Counted from the stretch's first letter, positions 1 through 5,198 are shown. The stretch: 5,757 nucleotides of DNA from an uncultured Chloroflexota bacterium (GCA_937876225.1 CALFIC010000113.1:1-5757); one strand, 5' to 3'. Numbers and translations: made by a program. The notes: generated from the sequence alone by a model not told the origin.

Positions 1-614
1 CACTGTCAGCACTTGCGCGCGGTCAAATGATCGTCGTTGTCGATGATCAAGATCGTGAAAACGAAGGCGATTTGCTCATGCTCGCCGAATACGCCGATGC
101 CCAAGCCATTGCGTTTATGGCAGTGCATGGGCGCGGACTTATTTGCCTTGCACTCGCCGAGGAGATTTGTGATGCCTTAGCGTTAGCGCCGATGTGCCCT
201 GACAATCAGTCACGCACCGGCACGGCATTCACCGTATCGATTGAAGCCGCTAGCGGGGTCACCACGGGAATTTCGGCAGCGGACCGCGCCCACACCATTG
301 CCGTCGCCATTGCCCCACACAGTACACCAACCGACATCGCTAGACCTGGGCACGTCTTTCCGTTGCGCGCCCGTCAAGGAGGAGTCCTCACCCGTCGAGG
401 TCACACCGAAGCAGGGGTTGATTTTGCCCAAATCCTTGGTCACCGCCCGGCTGCCGTCATCTGCGAAATCATGAATGACGATGGCACCATGGCTCGCCGC
501 CCCCAATTAGAACAATTCTGTCATCGTCATCAACTCGTTATGACCAGCGTTGCGCAACTCGTGGCCTATCGCCACGCCATGATGGAACAACAAGTCGTCG
601 AAGTCACAACATAG
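1..614 (+). CDS. ribB: 3,4-dihydroxy-2-butanone 4-phosphate synthase (RibB), 5' partial
   Basis: RibB converts ribulose 5-phosphate to 3,4-dihydroxy-2-butanone 4-phosphate plus formate, supplying the four-carbon unit of riboflavin in the cytoplasm. The reading frame is open from base 3, before the first Met (base 27), with residues LSALARGQ ahead of it, so the gene begins upstream. By comparison with E. coli RibB (217 aa) I estimate that about 15-20 residues are missing. Counting from the Met at 27, the family signatures are DRENEGD (9-15, acidic metal/substrate loop), TTGISAADRA (79-88), RPGHVFPLRA (106-115), RRGHTEA (123-129) and CEIMNDDGTMAR (146-157). The protein stops after this domain, so it is stand-alone RibB and not a RibBA fusion; GTP cyclohydrolase II must be encoded elsewhere. 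It lies 29 bases before ribH and is surely co-transcribed with it. All catalytic motifs look intact. Confidence 0.96.
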   Translation, partial: LSALARGQMIVVVDDQDRENEGDLLMLAEYADAQAIAFMAVHGRGLICLALAEEICDALALAPMCPDNQSRTGTAFTVSIEAASGVTTGISAADRAHTIAVAIAPHSTPTDIARPGHVFPLRARQGGVLTRRGHTEAGVDFAQILGHRPAAVICEIMNDDGTMARRPQLEQFCHRHQLVMTSVAQLVAYRHAMMEQQVVEVTT

Positions 615-630
615 TTTTTTTGTATAACAA

Positions 631-636
631 GAGGAG
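631..636 (+). promoter_or_regulatory. Ribosome binding site of ribH
   Basis: GAGGAG lies 7 bases before the ATG at 644. It decides the start: an upstream in-frame TTG at 620 would put this site inside the coding region and has no Shine-Dalgarno sequence of its own, only a run of T. Confidence 0.8.
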
Positions 637-643
637 ACTCGCC

Positions 644-1117
644 ATGCCACAGTACACCGGACATTTTGTAGGGACAGGGTTGCGCATTGCTATCGTCGTT
701 AGTCGCTGGAACGACATTATCACCCAACGCTTGCTCGACGGCGCCCTCGACGGCTTAGCACGCCATGGTGTCGACACCGATACCGTCGATGTGGCCTGGG
801 TACCTGGCTCATTCGAAATCCCCGTGATTGCCAAAAAAATGGCCCAGAGCAACCGCTATGATGCCATTATCACCCTCGGTTGCGTCATCCGTGGCGCCAC
901 GAGCCATTACGACCATGTCACCGCAGGCGTTACTTCCGGTGTCGCCCAAGTCAGCACCCAAACTGGCGTGCCTTGTATTTTTGGCCTAGTGACGACCGAA
1001 ACCATCGAACAAGCCATCGAGCGCGCCGGCAGCAAAATGGGCAACAAAGGCTTTGAAGCTGCGACCGCTGCCATCGAAATGGCCACCTTGCTGAACGCAT
1101 TGTCCGAATCCGAATAA
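644..1117 (+). CDS. ribH: 6,7-dimethyl-8-ribityllumazine synthase (RibH)
   Basis: RibH condenses the RibB product with 5-amino-6-ribitylamino-uracil to give 6,7-dimethyl-8-ribityllumazine, the penultimate step of riboflavin synthesis. Members of the family form pentamers or 60-subunit shells in the cytoplasm. The product is 157 aa, the normal length. Visible motifs are SRWN (20-23; the aromatic at 22, Trp here and Phe in Bacillus subtilis, stacks on the substrate), GSFEIP (55-60), GCVIRGATSHYD (79-90) with the general acid/base His88, and AIERAGSKMGNKG (124-136) with the phosphate-binding Arg127. His88 and Arg127 keep the B. subtilis numbering exactly. The ATG at 644 is chosen for its GAGGAG site. 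The gene follows ribB by 29 bases and a strong terminator follows it, so it is the last gene of the operon. An FMN riboswitch, if present, would be upstream of the window. Confidence 0.97.
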   Translation: MPQYTGHFVGTGLRIAIVVSRWNDIITQRLLDGALDGLARHGVDTDTVDVAWVPGSFEIPVIAKKMAQSNRYDAIITLGCVIRGATSHYDHVTAGVTSGVAQVSTQTGVPCIFGLVTTETIEQAIERAGSKMGNKGFEAATAAIEMATLLNALSESE

Positions 1118-1141
1118 GCCACCATGTCCTTGGCGTGTGGC

Positions 1142-1182
1142 ACTGCTGATGCATGAATACACAATGCATCAGCAGTTTTTTT
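1142..1182 (+). terminator. Rho-independent terminator of the rib operon
   Basis: A perfect 13-bp stem pairs 1142-1154 with 1164-1176 around a 9-base loop and runs directly into seven T (1176-1182). It lies 24 bases after the ribH stop codon. The stem is about half GC and has no mismatch, a textbook intrinsic terminator. It separates the rib operon from the transporter at 1251. Confidence 0.93.
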
Positions 1183-1217
1183 GCATCATGCCGCCCCACA
1201 TAGGCACATAAGCAAGG

Positions 1218-1223
1218 TACAAT
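1218..1223 (+). promoter_or_regulatory. Candidate -10 box for the MFS transporter
   Basis: TACAAT sits 27 bases before the transporter ATG and after the rib terminator, where a new promoter is expected. No good -35 is present: the hexamer 17 bases upstream (1195-1200, CCCACA) matches TTGACA at three positions. The nine-base string GTACAATAC around it (1217-1225) recurs at 2456-2464 ahead of the copper module. Confidence 0.35.
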
Positions 1224-1250
1224 ACACTCGCATGATTTTTATGAGGCAGT

Positions 1251-2456
1251 ATGGTCACCAAACGATTGTATTTATATGGGTCGCATGATTGGTCCATGAT
1301 CGTGACCTTTTTGTTGTATGTGCACACAGCGTTAATTTTCAGTGTTATCAGTGTAGCTTGGATAGATTTAATCCACGAATTAGGAATTTCGTATACATTT
1401 GTCGGCTTAATATCCGTATTTGGGGCTGGGTTTAGCATGATTTCGATGCTCCTCGGTGGAAGTATCGTCGGACGCGTTGGTGCCCGCAAAACCCTCATCG
1501 TCACCGTGCCAATTTTAGTCATATCACACGCTTGTCTCGCCATCGCGCCATCACAACTCATGTTATTTGCCGTCAATGTGGGCTGGGGGGTAGGGTTCGG
1601 CGCCATGCTGGTGGCATGCACCACCGTCATCATCGACTGGGAACGGGAGCGGCGCAAGCGCATCATCGACCCCTTCCAAGCCTCATGGAACATTGCATCG
1701 ATTGCCGGGGCACTACTGGGCGGGTATTTGCTGAGCATCGGCTGGACCTTCATTTCGGTGATGTGGGTAGCGAGCCTGACCAGCATCCCGATTTGGGTGC
1801 TGATTGTATTTGCCAAATTTCCCGGGTCAGGGGTCGTCGAAGAGTCCGGGCATCCCTTCGAAGCGCTGCGGGTGATTGGACAATACCGCGAATTAGCCCT
1901 GTTAGGGTTCATGATTGTGGTCGTCACTTTTTCGCAAAATGTCGGCCAAACCTGGTCGCCCATTTATCTCGACACCCTCGGTGCCAACCCGTTTATCAGT
2001 GGCGCTGCCTTAGCGGGATTCCAATCAGCCACGGCCTTGTTTCGCCTCATCAACGGGGTACTAGTCACCCGTCACGGAGCTCGTGCCGTATTAATGGTAG
2101 CTGCAATTACCATGATTGGGGCGGCAAGTATACTGCTTTTGAGTCGCGATCAATATATGGTGTTTGCCGCGTTTATTCTCCTTGGCGCATCGGTTGCCGG
2201 TGCCACGCCCACGGCCATCACGTTAGGCGTTCAACTTGCTCCCACCCGCACCGCCGCCGTCAGTGCGGGCATTTTGACCCTCGGTGAGGTAGGATTCACC
2301 ATAAGCACACCCATTCTGGGCTGGCTCGGTGACCAATTCAGCCTACAATGGGCGCTTGGGACGGCGTTGCCATGCGGGATATTGATGTTTATTGCCGTGC
2401 TTTTTTTGCCACGCAAAATAATCACACCGGTGCCTGAAACTCCGACACTATCGTAG
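1251..2456 (+). CDS. MFS transporter, about 12 membrane helices, substrate unknown
   Basis: This is a 401-aa integral membrane protein with the hydrophobic pattern of a 12-helix major facilitator: six helices, a hydrophilic central loop at about 188-215, then six more. The loop between helices 2 and 3 (70-80) reads GSIVGRVGARK, which fits motif A in its Gly and RxGxRK parts but lacks the usual Asp; the matching loop of the second half (about 269-278) is NGVLVTRHGA, also without Asp. GALLGGYLLSIGW (153-165) resembles the helix-5 motif C of export-type members, and a charged WERERRKR (130-137) precedes it. The start has a GAGG four bases upstream, a little close. It stands alone after the rib terminator. 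The position next to ribBH would suit a flavin carrier, as MFS riboflavin transporters are known, but no sequence feature proves it; a sugar, drug or other organic substrate is equally possible. Confidence 0.85.
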   Translation: MVTKRLYLYGSHDWSMIVTFLLYVHTALIFSVISVAWIDLIHELGISYTFVGLISVFGAGFSMISMLLGGSIVGRVGARKTLIVTVPILVISHACLAIAPSQLMLFAVNVGWGVGFGAMLVACTTVIIDWERERRKRIIDPFQASWNIASIAGALLGGYLLSIGWTFISVMWVASLTSIPIWVLIVFAKFPGSGVVEESGHPFEALRVIGQYRELALLGFMIVVVTFSQNVGQTWSPIYLDTLGANPFISGAALAGFQSATALFRLINGVLVTRHGARAVLMVAAITMIGAASILLLSRDQYMVFAAFILLGASVAGATPTAITLGVQLAPTRTAAVSAGILTLGEVGFTISTPILGWLGDQFSLQWALGTALPCGILMFIAVLFLPRKIITPVPETPTLS

Positions 2457-2462
2457 TACAAT
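2434..2462 (+). promoter_or_regulatory. Candidate promoter of the copper module
   Basis: CTGAAA (2434-2439, four of six matches to TTGACA) and TACAAT (2457-2462) are separated by 17 bases. The -10 begins at the base after the transporter stop codon, so the -35 lies inside the end of that gene. I see no terminator between the transporter and the copper module, so read-through from the transporter is also possible. Confidence 0.4.
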
Positions 2463-2485
2463 ACCCGTAACAGGGAGTAACGGTG

Positions 2486-2839
2486 ATGCGTACCATTTGG
2501 CAACAACACTACATTAGCGCGATACTCGCCATGGCCGTCGCATTGGCGTTACCGTGGAGTTGTGTCATGCATTGTGCCCCCCAAATGATACCGACCCAGC
2601 ACAGCCAATTTGTCTGTGATATGACCCAAACGACCCCTACAATTACCAGCGCTCACCAATTCACCACCAACACGCACCTCCCGAGTGCCTTCCATGTCGC
2701 TATTTGGATCGGTGTGGTGTTCTTTTTGTTCCGTCAACGAAGCCACCGTTATTCACTATTAATCCCCGTTTTATGTGGCATCCACCCCACATCAGCCCTC
2801 CGTCCCCCCCAATTTCCCCCCTGCGCATTTTCTTTTTGA
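2486..2839 (+). CDS. Small two-helix membrane protein with Cys/Met/His-rich outer loop, family not recognised
   Basis: The protein has 117 aa. A hydrophobic segment at about 10-25 and another at about 70-83 flank a 44-residue loop with C26, M28, H29, C30, M34, H39, C44, M46, H57 and H64. Arg/His-rich residues just after helix 2 (RQRSHR, 83-88) place the C-terminus in the cytoplasm and the loop outside. The tail is rich in Pro and carries C97, H100 and C113. The soft-metal residues and the position as first gene before Sco and PCuAC suggest copper binding or sensing in the periplasm or at the outer face; this is inference. It recalls the small DUF2946-type metal-associated membrane proteins, but I cannot confirm membership. 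AGGGAG (2472-2477) lies 8 bases before the ATG at 2486; a GTG at 2483 is an alternative start. The end is coded through C7 and C6 tracts, so its exact C-terminus is sensitive to indels. Confidence 0.7.
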   Translation: MRTIWQQHYISAILAMAVALALPWSCVMHCAPQMIPTQHSQFVCDMTQTTPTITSAHQFTTNTHLPSAFHVAIWIGVVFFLFRQRSHRYSLLIPVLCGIHPTSALRPPQFPPCAFSF

Positions 2840-2860
2840 TAAAAAATAGGGAGCACCAAG

Positions 2861-3454
2861 ATGAATATTATCCGCACGCGCCAATTAGTAGTGGTGTGCT
2901 TGTTGCTGTTGGTTTTGCTCAGCAGCTGTGGTTCCTATCAATTCAAAAACACCCAGCTCACGCCACCAGATCCGGCGTATGATTTTGGATTGACCGACCA
3001 ACACAACCAGTCATTCCAACTCAGTAGCCAACGGGGCAAGGTGGTCATGATCTTTTTTGGGTATACCAATTGCCCCGATGTCTGCCCTGCCACCTTGTCG
3101 GATATGCAGATTCTACGCAACCGATTGGGGAGCCAACAAGACAAGGTGACCATGCTGTTTATCACCGTCGACCCCGAGCGTGATACCGTCACTCGCCTCA
3201 AACAATTCGTCGACCGCTTTGACAGCCATATCGTGGCACTTACTGGCGATAAAAGCAACTTAGCCCAGGTGTATAAAGCCTATGGTGCTGGAGCGCAACG
3301 CCATGAATTACCCGATTCGGCCCTCAAATACGCGATGGATCACACCTCAACCCTTACCGTCATCGACAAACAAGGGCAACGACGACTATTGATTGGGTTT
3401 GGCAGTGACCTGACCGATACCCAAAACGACATACTCGCACTCATCAACGAATGA
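2861..3454 (+). CDS. Sco1/SenC family copper metallochaperone lipoprotein
   Basis: Sco proteins have a thioredoxin fold and help build the CuA centre of cytochrome c oxidase subunit II by delivering copper and reducing its cysteines, outside the cytoplasmic membrane. The product is 197 aa. Residues 1-23 are a lipoprotein signal (Arg-containing start, Leu/Val core, lipobox LSSC with C23 as the lipid-modified residue). The copper motif CPDVC is at 71-75, and the third ligand His161 lies in MDHTS. Also typical are FFGYTNCPD (65-73), TVDPERDT (102-109) and a FDSHIVALTGD-like segment (120-130). All three copper ligands are present, so it should be active. AGGGAG (2848-2853) is 7 bases before the ATG. 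It follows the small membrane gene by 21 bases and its stop is followed 38 bases later by the PCuAC start. Confidence 0.95.
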   Translation: MNIIRTRQLVVVCLLLLVLLSSCGSYQFKNTQLTPPDPAYDFGLTDQHNQSFQLSSQRGKVVMIFFGYTNCPDVCPATLSDMQILRNRLGSQQDKVTMLFITVDPERDTVTRLKQFVDRFDSHIVALTGDKSNLAQVYKAYGAGAQRHELPDSALKYAMDHTSTLTVIDKQGQRRLLIGFGSDLTDTQNDILALINE

Positions 3455-3481
3455 GTAATTCTCGCATTTATACGAATGAAC

Positions 3482-3485
3482 AGGA
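3482..3485 (+). promoter_or_regulatory. Ribosome binding site that fixes the PCuAC start
   Basis: AGGA lies 7 bases before the ATG at 3493. An in-frame ATG at 3451 overlaps the sco stop (ATGA) and would add 14 residues, but it has no Shine-Dalgarno sequence and would put a polar, acidic stretch ahead of the lipoprotein signal. The 3493 start gives a normal signal peptide. Confidence 0.6.
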
Positions 3486-3492
3486 TCATCAT

Positions 3493-3966
3493 ATGTTTTT
3501 ACGAATACTGACCCTCATGCTTACGCTCAGCATATTGGCGGCCTGCGGTACGATGTCAATGAATGACACCAGAGCCGCAGCCCCAAGCAATGCGACCCCT
3601 GTCGCAACACTCCAAACGCTCAGTATCAGTGATGCCTGGGTGCGGAGTAGCCCCAAAGGCGACAATAGCGCCGCCTACTTGACCATCACCAATGGTGGTG
3701 TAGCCGACACCCTGATTGCCGTCAAAGGCGATGTTGCCATGATGATCGAATTACACACCGTTACCAACGACAACGGCATGATGAACATGCACCCTGCCGA
3801 GGGCGGCGTCCCAATCCCCGCCAACGGCACTCAAATGCTGAAATCGGGAGGCTTCCATGTCATGATTATGGGGCTTACGAGCGACCTCACCAAAGGGCAA
3901 ACAGTCCAATTCACCCTCACCTTCCAACACGCCGGCAGCGTGGTGGTACCATTTGAGGTCCGCTAG
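3493..3966 (+). CDS. PCuAC-family copper chaperone lipoprotein
   Basis: PCuAC proteins are extracytoplasmic Cu(I) carriers with a cupredoxin-like beta-barrel that pass copper to Sco or directly to the CuA site of cytochrome oxidase. From the ATG at 3493 the product is 157 aa. The signal peptide (MFLRIL, then a Leu-rich core) ends in lipobox LAAC with C18 as the lipid anchor, followed by an Ala/Pro/Thr-rich linker to about residue 42. The domain begins at the typical ISDAWVR (45-51) and includes AAYLTITN (60-67). Copper ligands of the family pattern are H88, M99, H122 and M124, the last two in GGFHVMIMGL (119-128). Extra Met and His residues (M96, M97, H100) crowd the site. All expected ligands are there. 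It sits directly after sco and overlaps the cupredoxin-like gene by one base, which fits a shared copper-delivery role. Confidence 0.92.
   Translation: MFLRILTLMLTLSILAACGTMSMNDTRAAAPSNATPVATLQTLSISDAWVRSSPKGDNSAAYLTITNGGVADTLIAVKGDVAMMIELHTVTNDNGMMNMHPAEGGVPIPANGTQMLKSGGFHVMIMGLTSDLTKGQTVQFTLTFQHAGSVVVPFEVR
3955..3958 (+). promoter_or_regulatory. Ribosome binding site for the GTG start at 3966
   Basis: GAGG inside the last codons of the PCuAC gene lies 7 bases before GTG 3966. The stop and start share a base (TAGTG), so translation is probably coupled. The spacing favours the GTG over the ATG at 3978, which would be 19 bases away. Confidence 0.55.
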
Positions 3967-4292
3967 TGTGGCGGTATATGATAGTGGCGCTGATTGCCTG
4001 TGGAGTCATTGCCTCAGGATATGGCGCATGGCGCTGGAACGATAACCAACACACCGTGCGCATCGTTATCAGCGATGTCAATACCCAGTTGCCTGACACG
4101 ATTACCTTGATTCGCGGACAACGTGATACGTTGGTCATCGCAAACCAAAGTCTACAACCCATCAGCGTGGCAGGAAGTGTGATTGCACCCGCCCAAGAAT
4201 TACGTCAATACTATCGCAGTACAGGCGAATTCACCTTCAATTGTAGTGTTCATGGCGGTCAGTCATTGCGCGTGGTTGTACACAATCCATAA
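3966..4292 (+). CDS. Membrane-anchored cupredoxin-like protein with altered copper site
   Basis: The 108-aa product starts with a hydrophobic segment (about 5-22) acting as a signal anchor; LIAC (9-12) could be read as a lipobox, though the hydrophobic core before it is very short. The rest resembles a small cupredoxin of the amicyanin/plastocyanin type: predicted beta strands, then YRSTGEFTFNC (83-93) and CSVHGGQSLRVVV (93-105). Aligned from memory with Paracoccus amicyanin, Cys93 and His96 match two copper ligands, the axial Met is Gln99, and the first His of the site is Ile66 in NQSLQPIS. Electron transfer through a normal type-1 site is therefore doubtful; it may bind copper differently, or serve structurally or in copper handling beside Sco and PCuAC. 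It is the last gene of the copper module. The fold assignment is fairly firm, the function is not. Confidence 0.75.
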   Translation: MWRYMIVALIACGVIASGYGAWRWNDNQHTVRIVISDVNTQLPDTITLIRGQRDTLVIANQSLQPISVAGSVIAPAQELRQYYRSTGEFTFNCSVHGGQSLRVVVHNP

Positions 4293-4297
4293 TACAT

Positions 4298-4338
4298 CCC
4301 ACCAATTATGAATTTATTCAACCTAATTGGTGGGGTTT
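4298..4338 (+). terminator. Probable terminator of the copper module
   Basis: A perfect 11-bp stem pairs 4298-4308 with 4324-4334. The 15-base loop can form a further four-pair stem (TGAA/TTCA). It lies 5 bases after the last stop codon. The T-tract is poor (GTTTCTATT), so termination may be partial or the hairpin may act mainly as a 3'-end stabiliser. Confidence 0.65.
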
Positions 4339-4346
4339 CTATTGCC

Positions 4347-4431
4347 AAAATTTGATACATTTTTAATATTTATACAAAATTTCGCATTTTTTGGATTTAA
4401 TCTGTGAATACAATAAAATTTCGTTATTTTT
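4347..4431 (+). repeat. Three degenerate AAAATTT/TTTTT direct repeats
   Basis: AAAATTT begins at 4347, 4376 and 4415, each followed within about ten bases by a run of five or more T. The second and third copies share nine bases, AAAATTTCG (4376-4384 and 4415-4423). The spacings are 29 and 39 bases. Such A/T tracts bend DNA and can serve as UP elements or as sites for nucleoid proteins; they could also be mere low complexity. Confidence 0.4.
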
Positions 4432-4466
4432 CAACGGAAAAAATCTATTATTTGTTAATATTGCAA

Positions 4467-4485
4467 TGCTATACTAAACATAGCA
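4467..4485 (+). promoter_or_regulatory. Candidate extended -10 promoter overlapped by an inverted repeat
   Basis: TGCTATACT (4467-4475) fits an extended -10 element (TGn plus TATACT, five of six to TATAAT); a clear -35 is absent, as extended -10 promoters allow. The same bases form one arm of an inverted repeat, TGCTAT (4467-4472) and ATAGCA (4480-4485), separated by 7 bases. A repressor binding there would block the promoter. Transcription from it would give marR a leader of about 260 bases. Confidence 0.4.
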
Positions 4486-4648
4486 ATTGAATTCCGGCGC
4501 ATATTTCTATTTTGATGCACAGTATTTTTTTGCCTTATTCAGTTCGTCACGCAATTTTATCGCTAACCCTGAGTGCAGAGCAATTTGATTACCAAGGTTG
4601 TGTGGTTCGTCCAAATTCGATTGAACAAAATGACTGGGTCGTACGTCA

Positions 4649-4676
4649 TTTACAGTAGTTACGTATTTTCTGTGAT
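4649..4676 (+). promoter_or_regulatory. Second candidate promoter for marR, near the gene
   Basis: TTTACA (4649-4654, five of six matches to TTGACA) is followed after 16 bases by TGTGAT (4671-4676, four of six to TATAAT). A start near 4683 would give a leader of about 60 bases, more usual than that from the 4467 site. The repeats at 4700-4727 lie just downstream. Confidence 0.35.
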
Positions 4677-4699
4677 TTCATGCAGAATTCAGGGATTTA

Positions 4700-4727
4700 T
4701 CACGAAACAACGAGTACTTCACGAAAC
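4700..4727 (+). repeat. Direct repeat TCACGAAAC, possible operator
   Basis: TCACGAAAC occurs at 4700-4708 and again at 4719-4727, 19 bases apart and so nearly on the same helix face. The first copy also pairs imperfectly with an upstream stretch (TTTC 4667-4670 and GTGAT 4672-4676 with ATCAC 4699-4703 and GAAA 4704-4707), so the motif occurs three times in the marR leader. This placement suits autoregulation by MarR; it is not proven. Confidence 0.4.
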
Positions 4728-4745
4728 GAAAGGCGCACCACTACG

Positions 4746-5198
4746 ATGGCAAATGCTGTTCAATCCGATGTCCACATCAGTCAGGTCAATGATGCAATGA
4801 GTCATATTACGATGACTGTCATTGCCGATGTCCTCGACGCACTCCAAGACCACGATATGTCAATGTCACGGTTTGCGGTGCTTCATTTGCTGGATATTAG
4901 CGAAGGGATGACGATTACCACCGTCGCTGCGAAGTTAAAGTTGTCAATTGGCAGCGCGAGTCAGCTGATTGACCGACTCGAGATTGATCGCTTTGTGATG
5001 CGTCAAGATGACGAAAGCGATCGTCGGATTCGGCGCATCTGGTTGACAGACCAAGGGGCGCATATGATTTCGCGTATGAAAAAAATCCGCTTGCGCCGCA
5101 TGTCATCACTATTGCAAAACACCCCCCCACACATCATTGAACAATTATGCGTTACAATGCACCTCATGATACCGTACTTATCGAAGGATTCATTGTGA
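4746..5198 (+). CDS. MarR-family transcriptional regulator
   Basis: The 150-aa product has a winged helix-turn-helix of the MarR type. An N-terminal dimerisation helix (about 8-35) precedes MSMSRFAVLHLLD (38-50); then come MTITTVAAKLKL (55-66), the recognition helix SIGSASQLIDRLE (67-79), the wing with DRR at 92-94, and LTDQGAHMISRM (100-111). A C-terminal helix completes the dimer. These proteins bind palindromic operators as dimers, usually as repressors released by small phenolic or drug-like ligands. The start at 4746 gives a normal family length; GAAAGG (4728-4733) lies 12 bases upstream, a long spacing. An in-frame ATG at 4680 would add 22 polar residues and has no binding site. The gene overlaps the efflux pump start by four bases (GTGA), so it almost certainly controls the pump and itself. 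Confidence 0.93.
   Translation: MANAVQSDVHISQVNDAMSHITMTVIADVLDALQDHDMSMSRFAVLHLLDISEGMTITTVAAKLKLSIGSASQLIDRLEIDRFVMRQDDESDRRIRRIWLTDQGAHMISRMKKIRLRRMSSLLQNTPPHIIEQLCVTMHLMIPYLSKDSL
5184..5188 (+). promoter_or_regulatory. Ribosome binding site for the GTG start of the efflux pump
   Basis: AAGGA within the last codons of marR lies 6 bases before GTG 5195. With the GTGA stop/start overlap it supports translational coupling and fixes the start of the pump gene. Confidence 0.75.

Larger units (their letters stand above)
4293..4745 (+). other. Intergenic region without a credible gene, AT-rich at its left
   Basis: These 453 bases hold the terminator hairpin (4298-4334), a stretch of about 21% GC (29 of 140 bases, 4341-4480) with repeated A/T tracts, two candidate promoters, and short repeats close to marR. 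A 75-codon reading frame from a GTG at 4573 lacks a ribosome binding site, has no recognisable features and runs into marR in another frame; I do not regard it as a gene. I see no tRNA, riboswitch or mobile-element ends here. Confidence 0.7.

Noticed and set aside
1169..1963. 264-codon open frame on the minus strand
   Set aside because: It lies opposite the MFS transporter and the terminator, its translation is rich in Thr, Met, Pro and Ser without domain features, and the + strand frame is plainly the real membrane protein.
1532..2287. 251-codon open frame on the + strand inside the transporter
   Set aside because: It is the shifted frame of the MFS gene, with an Arg/His/Cys-rich product typical of an out-of-frame reading and no ribosome binding site.
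2704..2982. Frame linking the small membrane gene to sco
   Set aside because: It is an out-of-frame reading of two genes; the sco frame has its own ribosome site and signal peptide.
3451..3492. Start of PCuAC at the ATG overlapping the sco stop
   Set aside because: The ATGA overlap is tempting, but there is no Shine-Dalgarno sequence and the extra 14 polar residues would precede a complete lipoprotein signal that begins at 3493.
4497..4531. Possible terminator or attenuator ending in seven T (4525-4531)
   Set aside because: Only about four consecutive base pairs (4499-4502 with 4515-4518) precede the T run, and they are not adjacent to it; too weak to call.
4573..4800. 75-codon frame starting with GTG in the gap before marR
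   Set aside because: No ribosome binding site, no recognisable motif, and it overlaps the start of marR in a different frame.
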